Part shown: piece by piece, positions 1-5,030 of the stretch
Position numbering within the stretch: position 1 is the stretch's first letter
How the letters are laid out: each line of letters begins with the position of its first letter
Origin: Pyrodictiaceae archaeon
Lineage (GTDB): Archaea; Thermoproteota; Thermoprotei_A; Sulfolobales; Pyrodictiaceae
Assembly: GCA_027033675.1 (NCBI GenBank)
Contig: JALVKZ010000077.1
Span: 1-5,463 of the forward strand
Direction of reading: 5' to 3'
DNA: 5,463 bases
The notes under the pieces: generated by a model
The model's database searches: none
The model's input: the letters and a program-made list of their open reading frames with translations, nothing else
What the model was told of the DNA's origin: nothing
Position numbers and translations under genes: made by a program

Positions 1-1857
1 GGAGGCTGTTCCAGGCGTTGTCTTTGTCTGTACAACCGTCTTCACGGTAGTGGTTACCTTCGGCACGGTGATCGTCTTAGGCGGCATGGTTACTGTTACT
101 CCCCAGTACTTCGGGTTAGGCACTACCGCTCCAATCCTTATCATGAATGCTAGCGCGTCTAGGTGCCCACCGGCAGCGTTCTGCCACAGCATGTAGTTCG
201 GCTTAATGCTTGGATCAGGCCATATGAAGTGCTCCTTGTTAGCAAATATTACTAGCCTCTTCTCGGCTATCGGGTACTCTGGTAGATAATAGTTAGCTGC
301 GTATGCTAGCTTCATTGCTGCTTCTCTCTGTGCCTTCTTATCGAAGCTCGTAGCTAGTACCTCCACCAGCTTCTTGACATCAACCTTCTCCTTGAAGTAT
401 GGCAGGTATAGTACTGTTGGGAAGTTTGCTCCCTGCACAACAGTCCTAGGCCTATTGTTGACCTCGATCCACATCCTCTCAAAGGCTGCCCATGGATATA
501 TCATCCAGGCGCCGAAGAAGTCTATGGCTATGTCGTAGTGGCCTCCAAGGTACCACTGGTCGCTCCAATAGCTCGGTGACTCCGGTGTTCTTAGCTCTAC
601 CTCGATGCCGAAGGCCTTGAGCTCGTTGGCTACCTCCTGCATAGCGGATACCCAGTCAGTCCAGCCGCCCGGTGCTATCAGTGTTAGCTTGAAGGGCTTA
701 CCGTCAGGTGTGTACCACTTGCCGCCTTTCTTTGTGAATCCTACTGATTCGAGGAGCTGAGCCGCCTTAGCAGGGTTGTACTCGTACTTGTTTAGTACAC
801 CTGCTGATATGAGGTCGCTTATCCAGTCGCTTGATAGCTTTAGAAGCCCTGTGGGGTACTCTACTGGGTCGAAGAGTCCTGCGCCAGCGGCATCTGCTAC
901 CTTCTTCCGGTCAATAGCGTATGCTATTGCCATTCTTACTTCGCGCTTCTGTAGCCACTTGTTATTGAAGTTAAATACTAGCGCGAAACCGGATAGGTCA
1001 TATATCTTCACTATCATCGTGAATGGCTTCTTTAGTAGCTCGTTCATCACCTCCGGCGGCATCATGAAGACGTCGTAGTCTAGCTTGCCTGCGCGGTAAT
1101 AGTCCCAGCCCACCTGGTTACTAGTAATGTAGGGCATCACTATCTCGTCTATCATAACCTTGTCTGCTGCCCAGTACTTCTTAAACTTCTCTAGTATAAC
1201 CTCTGAGGGCGTTATCTTGACGAACTTGAAGGGCCCCGTACCTATTATCGTCTTCGGCTCAAACTTTATGAGATCCTTGAGGACGGTCTTCGGGTCCTCG
1301 CCCTTAGCTATTCTCTCGGCAAACTTGCCGTAGATGTGATAAGGCCCTACTATGCGGCCGTCCTTGAACAATAGGTAGTGGAGTAGGAGATATGCCCACT
1401 TCTTCACCTTGAACTCGACGGTGTAGTCGTCGAGGCACTTTACATCAGATATGTATTTCCACACTGGCCGGTTCATAGCCTTATATATCATGAATGTCGT
1501 CCATACATCCTTACAAGTGAATGGCTGGCCATCGTGCCAGTAGACTCCCTTCCTTAGGTGGACTATCACTACTCCCTGATCCTTCTTGAGCTCCCAGGAT
1601 GTCGCTAGCTCGGGTACGTACTCGTTTGTCATCTTCATCCAGAACGCTAGTCTCTCATACACGAGGCTCCCAGGGATAATGGCTCCAGGGGCGAATGGGT
1701 TGAAGCGCCTTTGTGGAGGCGGCTGCCACCAGCCATGGGTGTAGAGTACGACTTTCTTCTGAGCCCTAGCAACTGGTACAGCGAATAGCGCCGAGAGCGA
1801 TGCCACGACGAGGAGGGTTATCACTACTAGTGACGCGTAGCGGGACAGAAGGTGCAT
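1..1857 (-). CDS. ABC transporter family-5 solute-binding protein (peptide/oligosaccharide), 3' end outside window
   Basis: Extracytoplasmic receptor of a Dpp/Opp-type importer: it binds substrate outside the membrane and delivers it to the permeases. The minus-strand frame is open for 619 codons from ATG at 1857 to the left edge, and the stop is not in the window. The ATG is the only usable start, since an in-frame TGA lies at 1888-1890 and no ATG/GTG/TTG lies between; GGTGG at 1862-1866 is a fair ribosome-binding site. Residues 1-32 form a signal peptide (short basic start, hydrophobic core 8-30, ARA before Gln33). The SBP_bac_5 signature is clear at 105-119 (VYWHDGQPFTCKDVW), with AIAYAIDRKK around Asp316. 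Residues 587-619 are Thr-rich (12 of 33) with Pro and Lys, as in the linker that precedes a C-terminal membrane anchor in archaeal members; the anchor itself would lie beyond the edge. Cys115 and Cys141 are the only cysteines. Substrate is not readable from sequence: archaeal relatives bind peptides or sugars such as cellobiose. Divergent to the ATPase genes at 2050-4041. Confidence 0.93.
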   Translation of the reverse strand, partial: MHLLSRYASLVVITLLVVASLSALFAVPVARAQKKVVLYTHGWWQPPPQRRFNPFAPGAIIPGSLVYERLAFWMKMTNEYVPELATSWELKKDQGVVIVHLRKGVYWHDGQPFTCKDVWTTFMIYKAMNRPVWKYISDVKCLDDYTVEFKVKKWAYLLLHYLLFKDGRIVGPYHIYGKFAERIAKGEDPKTVLKDLIKFEPKTIIGTGPFKFVKITPSEVILEKFKKYWAADKVMIDEIVMPYITSNQVGWDYYRAGKLDYDVFMMPPEVMNELLKKPFTMIVKIYDLSGFALVFNFNNKWLQKREVRMAIAYAIDRKKVADAAGAGLFDPVEYPTGLLKLSSDWISDLISAGVLNKYEYNPAKAAQLLESVGFTKKGGKWYTPDGKPFKLTLIAPGGWTDWVSAMQEVANELKAFGIEVELRTPESPSYWSDQWYLGGHYDIAIDFFGAWMIYPWAAFERMWIEVNNRPRTVVQGANFPTVLYLPYFKEKVDVKKLVEVLATSFDKKAQREAAMKLAYAANYYLPEYPIAEKRLVIFANKEHFIWPDPSIKPNYMLWQNAAGGHLDALAFMIRIGAVVPNPKYWGVTVTMPPKTITVPKVTTTVKTVVQTKTTPGTAS

Positions 1858-1861
1858 GCTT

Positions 1862-1866
1862 CCACC
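1862..1866 (-). promoter_or_regulatory. Ribosome-binding site of the binding-protein gene
   Basis: GGTGG on the minus strand sits 4 bases before the ATG at 1857. Only GGTG matches the anti-Shine-Dalgarno core, so it is moderate in strength. It supports this ATG as the start and implies a transcript with a leader rather than a leaderless one. Confidence 0.5.
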
Positions 1867-1914
1867 ACTTGCCCCTAGCCTTATACTTCAATAATTAGTA
1901 TAGTTGTGTTCGTT

Positions 1915-1926
1915 GTATTTAAGTAT
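1915..1926 (-). promoter_or_regulatory. Candidate TATA-box promoter for the binding-protein gene
   Basis: On the minus strand this reads ATACTTAAATAC, a good fit to the A/T-rich TATA element of archaeal promoters, with an A/T-rich stretch before it that could serve as a BRE. A start of transcription about 26 bases downstream would fall near 1893 and give a leader of about 36 bases that includes the GGTGG site. A second A/T-rich stretch (ACTATAC at about 1898-1904) is a weaker alternative. Confidence 0.5.
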
Positions 1927-2000
1927 TAATTCTCGGCTGAGCGGTTAACGATTCCTTATCGCCAGTTAATTATATTCATCGATGTTTTCGGGAATCCTCA

Positions 2001-2013
2001 CTTAAGATAAATA
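2001..2013 (+). promoter_or_regulatory. Candidate TATA-box promoter for the ATPase operon
   Basis: CTTAAGATAAATA lies about 40 bases before the GTG start at 2050. Transcription starting about 26 bases downstream of its centre would begin near 2033-2038 and leave a leader of only some 12-17 bases, consistent with the absence of a strong ribosome-binding site there (only GGGG at 2039-2042). TTAATTATAT at about 1966-1975 is a second possibility with a longer leader. Both are read from composition and spacing only. Confidence 0.45.
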
Positions 2014-2049
2014 CCGAGGCGACTGTGAAACTATGTATGGGGCTCTTTT

Positions 2050-3024
2050 GTGGGCTCAGCGGAACCGATTATAGAGGTTAAGGGCCTAAGCACAGTCTAT
2101 TATAGCCTTAGAGGCCTTGTTAGGGCTGTTGATAATGTCAGTTTCTCTGTAATAAGGGGCGAGGTTCTAGGCGTTGTAGGCGAGAGCGGCTCCGGTAAAT
2201 CAACTCTCTCAATGTCTATTCTCCGCGTTCTCCCGCTTAACGCGAGGATAGTTGCTGGCTCAATAATGTACAATGGTGTTGATCTTGTTAGGCTCCCGGA
2301 ACAGGAGATGAAGAAGATACGCTGGCACAAGATATCTCTCGTGCCACAGGCAGCGCTTAACGCGCTAAACCCGACTATGAAGATCAAGGAGCATTTCATA
2401 GAGACGGCTAGGTATCATGGAGTTAGAGACAAGGGGGCGGTGATTAAGAAGGCCTCGGAGCTACTTGAGCTTCTAAGGCTTGAGCCTCGAAGGGTTCTGG
2501 AGAGCTATCCCCACGAGCTAAGTGGTGGTATGAAGCAGCGTGTGCTCATTGCGCTAGCACTGCTCCTTGACCCAGAGGTGCTTATACTTGATGAGCCTAC
2601 TACTGCTCTTGATGTATTGACTCAGAGGGCTATACTTGACTTATTGAAGGATCTTAGGAAGAAGATAGACATAACGATGATATTTATAACCCATGACATA
2701 GCTGTTATAGCCGACTTAGCCGATAGAGTTGCTGTAATGTATGCTGGGAAGATAGTTGAGATAGGCGATGTCTTTACGGTGTTCAAGAACCCCTACCATC
2801 CTTATACAAGGGCATTGATAAAGAGTATCCCCAGCGTAATCGGCAGCGTTGAGGAAATGAAACCTATTCCGGGTTCTCCACCAGACCTCGTTAACCCTCC
2901 ACCAGGGTGCCGTTTCCACCCAAGGTGTGGCGAGAAGCTCCCCGTGTGCTCTGAGAAGGAGCCCCCCGCTGTAGAGGTCAAGCCAGGCCACGTGGTTTCT
3001 TGCTGGCTCTACGCAGCGAGGTGA
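2050..3024 (+). CDS. dppD: Dpp/Opp-family ABC transporter ATP-binding protein, DppD type
   Basis: One of two ATPase subunits that would power uptake through a Dpp/Opp-type permease pair, on the cytoplasmic side of the membrane. All ATPase elements are present in 324 residues: Walker A GESGSGKST 44-52, Q-loop Gln100, signature LSGGM 157-161, Walker B VLILDE 177-182, D-loop Asp188 and H-loop His215. The C-terminal oligopeptide/dipeptide extension (oligo_HPY) starts around NPYHPYT 247-253 and holds four cysteines, C287, C293, C300 and C318 (C-x5-C-x6-C-x17-C), the pattern that carries a [4Fe-4S] cluster in characterised DppD/OppD proteins. The length is normal for the family. The GTG at 2050 is chosen because the conserved fold begins at residue 7; the nearby upstream ATGs (2033, 2037) are out of frame. 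First gene of the rightward operon, 6 bases before the DppF-type gene. Its GC content in sampled stretches is visibly lower than that of its partner. The family is certain; the transported substrate is unknown. Confidence 0.95.
   Translation: MGSAEPIIEVKGLSTVYYSLRGLVRAVDNVSFSVIRGEVLGVVGESGSGKSTLSMSILRVLPLNARIVAGSIMYNGVDLVRLPEQEMKKIRWHKISLVPQAALNALNPTMKIKEHFIETARYHGVRDKGAVIKKASELLELLRLEPRRVLESYPHELSGGMKQRVLIALALLLDPEVLILDEPTTALDVLTQRAILDLLKDLRKKIDITMIFITHDIAVIADLADRVAVMYAGKIVEIGDVFTVFKNPYHPYTRALIKSIPSVIGSVEEMKPIPGSPPDLVNPPPGCRFHPRCGEKLPVCSEKEPPAVEVKPGHVVSCWLYAAR
3018..3024 (+). promoter_or_regulatory. Strong ribosome-binding site of the DppF-type gene, overlapping the dppD stop
   Basis: GAGGTGA is a full match to the archaeal Shine-Dalgarno consensus. 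Its last three bases are the TGA stop of the preceding gene. It ends 6 bases before GTG 3031, which fixes that codon as the start even though an out-of-frame ATG (3029-3031) overlaps it. Termination and re-initiation are thus placed at one spot. Confidence 0.85.
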
Positions 3025-3030
3025 ATCCAT

Positions 3031-4041
3031 GTGCCCCGTACTATCAGTACGTCTCTCATCGAGGCTAGGAATCTGAGAGTATACTTCTACGTGAAGAAGG
3101 GCGCCCTGGGTAAGAGGGGTATAGTGAAGGCAGTTGACGGCGTAGACCTAGTAATAGAGGAGAGGGGCATTGTCACCCTTGTCGGCGAGAGCGGGTGTGG
3201 TAAAACCACCCTGGGCAAGACGGTAGCGGGCCTACTTAAGCCCACGAGCGGCGAGATCCTATTCCGCGGCAAGAGCATCACCAGGATGAACAGGAAGGAG
3301 TACATGGAGTATAGGCGAAGCGTGCAAATAGTCCACCAGGATCCCTATGCCTCGCTCAACCCCACGAAGACGGTGTTCCAGACACTCTCCTATCCCCTTA
3401 TGCGCTGGAAGCTAGTCAGAGGCAGGGCGGAGGCGGAGGAGAAAGTCAAGGAGCTATTACGGCTCGTCGGACTCACACCCCCTGAGGAGTTTATGCGTAA
3501 GTACCCACACCAGCTCAGCGGTGGTCAGAGGCAGCGAGTCGTAATAGCTAGGGCTATTAGCGTTAATCCATCCCTCGTAGTAGCCGACGAGCCCATAACA
3601 ATGATAGATGTTTCTCTCCGCCTAGGCATACTAGACCTACTGCTAAAGCTCCGCGAAGAGCTGGGCACGGCCTATCTCTTCATAACACACGACTTCGGCG
3701 CTGCCAGGTACTTCAGCGCTAAGGGAGGCGGCGTAATAGCAGTCATGTACCTTGGGAAGATCGTTGAGATAGGCCCAGCTGAGGAGATCATACAGCACCC
3801 CCTCCACCCATACACGAAGGCCCTCATAGACGCGGTACCCGTCCCGGACCCCGAGATATCGCGGAAGAAGCGAATGCCCCCACTAAGAAGCCTTGATATA
3901 CCGAGTCCTCTCAGCCCCCCGCCTGGGTGCAAGTTTCACACGAGATGCCCCGACGCGATGCCTGTCTGCGCCGAGAAGGAGCCTCCACTAGTAGAGGTTA
4001 GGCCGGGTCACTATGTAGCGTGCTGGCTCTATGCGAAGTAG
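3031..4041 (+). CDS. dppF: Dpp/Opp-family ABC transporter ATP-binding protein, DppF type
   Basis: Second ATPase of the importer, expected to dimerise with the product of 2050-3024. It has 336 residues with Walker A GESGCGKTT 52-60, Q-loop Gln103, signature LSGGQ 162-166, Walker B LVVADE 182-187, D-loop Asp193 (ITMIDVS rather than the common TSALDVS) and H-loop His220. Both composite ATP sites of the heterodimer therefore look catalytically intact. After the H-loop, the spacing to the VMY strand is four residues longer than in the partner, with a Gly-rich KGGG at 231-234. The oligo_HPY tail (HPLHPYT 256-262) carries C300, C306, C313 and C331 with exactly the same spacing as in the partner. Start GTG 3031 is set by the GAGGTGA site 6 bases upstream. 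It is higher in GC than the preceding gene. A small membrane-protein gene follows after 18 bases. Substrate unknown. Confidence 0.95.
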   Translation: MPRTISTSLIEARNLRVYFYVKKGALGKRGIVKAVDGVDLVIEERGIVTLVGESGCGKTTLGKTVAGLLKPTSGEILFRGKSITRMNRKEYMEYRRSVQIVHQDPYASLNPTKTVFQTLSYPLMRWKLVRGRAEAEEKVKELLRLVGLTPPEEFMRKYPHQLSGGQRQRVVIARAISVNPSLVVADEPITMIDVSLRLGILDLLLKLREELGTAYLFITHDFGAARYFSAKGGGVIAVMYLGKIVEIGPAEEIIQHPLHPYTKALIDAVPVPDPEISRKKRMPPLRSLDIPSPLSPPPGCKFHTRCPDAMPVCAEKEPPLVEVRPGHYVACWLYAK

Positions 4042-4059
4042 GGCTGGGGCTGTAGCGCC

Positions 4060-4242
4060 GTGGAGGAGTATGTTAGGGCATACTTATCGATAGCTCTAAG
4101 CTTCCTAGTACTAGCCCTAATCGCGCTACCCTTCCTAGAGAAGGGCTCCCCCTCGTTCATAGCCGATGTGGCCGGGATAGTGCTACTAGCGGTCTTTATA
4201 GCATTACTGCTAGTTTACGGCCGCCGATTCCTCACCGAGTAA
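4060..4242 (+). CDS. Small two-helix membrane protein of unknown function
   Basis: A 60-residue frame from GTG 4060 to TAA 4242, 18 bases after the DppF-type gene and on the same strand, so probably in its transcript. I do not recognise a family. Two hydrophobic segments stand out, about residues 8-26 and 33-53, separated by a short EKGSPS turn, with RR at 55-56 after the second; a helical hairpin with the basic end in the cytoplasm would fit the positive-inside rule. No cysteines or catalytic motifs are visible. GTG 4060 is the only start possible: the frame is closed upstream by the dppF stop at 4039 and holds no Met further on. There is no good ribosome-binding site before it, only G-rich sequence at 4041-4049. 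Coding is supported by clean hydrophobic periodicity and position. A role as a transporter accessory is only a guess from location. Confidence 0.7.
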   Translation: MEEYVRAYLSIALSFLVLALIALPFLEKGSPSFIADVAGIVLLAVFIALLLVYGRRFLTE

Positions 4243-4258
4243 GGGCGGGCAAGGAGCT

Positions 4259-4939
4259 CTAGGAACGAGTCTCCTCCCGCGTCACCTGCCCCCTCCTTAT
4301 CCTAACTCCGTCGCCTAGAACCCAGTACTCGCCATCGCTTCTCTCCTCGAGCTTATAGATGGGAGCCCTGTGCTTAACCTCCTCGAGGACGAGAGCGGCT
4401 GTGTGGAAGGCTTCGTGACGTGTCCTCGAAGAAACGAGTATATGCACTGTGAAGTCTCCTGGCCCTAGCTCGCCGACGTGGTGAAGAATAGCGATATCGA
4501 TTACTCCTGGTACCCTGGAGTACTTCTCCGCTATCTCATAGAGCTTCTTCTCCGCTAGCTCCCGGTAAGCCTCGTAGACAAGCTTATCAACACGGTTCCC
4601 AGAGACATAGCCCTTAACAAAACCCGTGAAAGAAACCAAGGCGCCTCCACCAAGAGGGGCAGCGCGGAGAGCCATCGCGCGATAAAGAGTCTCGAGACCA
4701 GGGTTCTCCCCGGGGCCTATTACCCGGGCAACGAGCACACCAACCCGCGGAGACAGGACGAAGTACTCCTTGTCATCCTCTAGCTCCTCGTCTCCTCTGA
4801 GAACACGAGAGCAACAAACAACACTATAGTCACGGAGACTAAGCAACCCCCCTAGCCTCTCAACACTGGTGGAGGGAACGCTATTCTCCTCTACAACGAG
4901 CCGGGGGAAATCATAGCGGAGGACACGGAGCCGAGGCAT
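4259..4939 (-). CDS. moaE: Molybdopterin synthase catalytic subunit MoaE with N-terminal MoaD-like extension
   Basis: MoaE is the large subunit of molybdopterin synthase, which puts two sulfurs from MoaD thiocarboxylate onto cyclic pyranopterin monophosphate in molybdenum/tungsten cofactor synthesis in the cytoplasm. Residues about 67-210 match MoaE: GALVSFTGFVKG 99-110, HHVGELGPGD 153-162, an SSRTRHEAF stretch 170-178 and VKHRAPIYKLE 188-198. Lys189 and Lys196 align with the E. coli catalytic lysines 119 and 126, and Arg174 with Arg104; the FTGxVR arginine is Lys109. Residues 1-66 are extra relative to the usual protein of about 150 residues and look like a short beta-grasp (MoaD-like) domain: a strand with Cys42-Cys43, then DEELEDDKEYFVLSP at 50-64, but no terminal Gly-Gly. 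ATG 4939 has GGGAGAGG at 4941-4948 just upstream. The stop is 16 bases from that of the convergent small membrane-protein gene. It is GC-rich compared with the binding-protein gene. MoaE assignment is firm; the domain at the start is a reading by eye. Confidence 0.9.
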   Translation of the reverse strand: MPRLRVLRYDFPRLVVEENSVPSTSVERLGGLLSLRDYSVVCCSRVLRGDEELEDDKEYFVLSPRVGVLVARVIGPGENPGLETLYRAMALRAAPLGGGALVSFTGFVKGYVSGNRVDKLVYEAYRELAEKKLYEIAEKYSRVPGVIDIAILHHVGELGPGDFTVHILVSSRTRHEAFHTAALVLEEVKHRAPIYKLEERSDGEYWVLGDGVRIRRGQVTREETRS

Positions 4940-4940
4940 A

Positions 4941-4948
4941 CCTCTCCC
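4941..4948 (-). promoter_or_regulatory. Ribosome-binding site of moaE
   Basis: On the minus strand GGGAGAGG precedes the ATG at 4939 by one base at its 3' end, with the GGAG core about 4-5 bases away. It supports the chosen start. I saw no convincing TATA element in the 90 bases upstream, so moaE may be transcribed with the gene before it. Confidence 0.5.
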
Positions 4949-4978
4949 GCCTACCCGGGGATAAGCACCTAGGGAGAC

Positions 4979-5030
4979 AGAGCCCTTGTGCTAGCCAATA
5001 TTGATACCGGAGCCGAGGGTACAAGGCTCT
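4979..5030 (-). other. Imperfect inverted repeat / stem-loop between the DUF234 gene and moaE
   Basis: The arms are 5021-5030 and 4979-4989. On the minus strand they read AGAGCCTTGT and ACAAGGGCTCT, ten base pairs with a single bulged G, around a loop of 31 bases. The first base of the stem is the last base of the TAA stop of the upstream gene. The loop holds small palindromes (CAATATTG at 4996-5003, GCTAGC at 4990-4995). No T-run follows, so it is not a standard archaeal U-tract terminator; a 3'-end-protecting or processing hairpin, or a regulatory element ahead of moaE, are possible roles. The repeat itself is certain; its function is not known. Confidence 0.65.

Noticed and set aside
776..1078. 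100-codon plus-strand open frame
   Set aside because: It lies antisense inside the well-supported binding-protein gene and its translation shows no family features; a shadow frame.
1858..2049. Small RNA or tRNA gene in the divergent gap
   Set aside because: No tRNA arms and no paired C/D box motifs were found; the A/T-rich blocks are better explained as promoters.
4940..5029. Promoter for moaE
   Set aside because: CTTATC, about 26 bases before the ATG, and CAATATTG are the only A/T-rich spots; neither fits the spacing expected for a transcript with a ribosome-binding site well enough to call.
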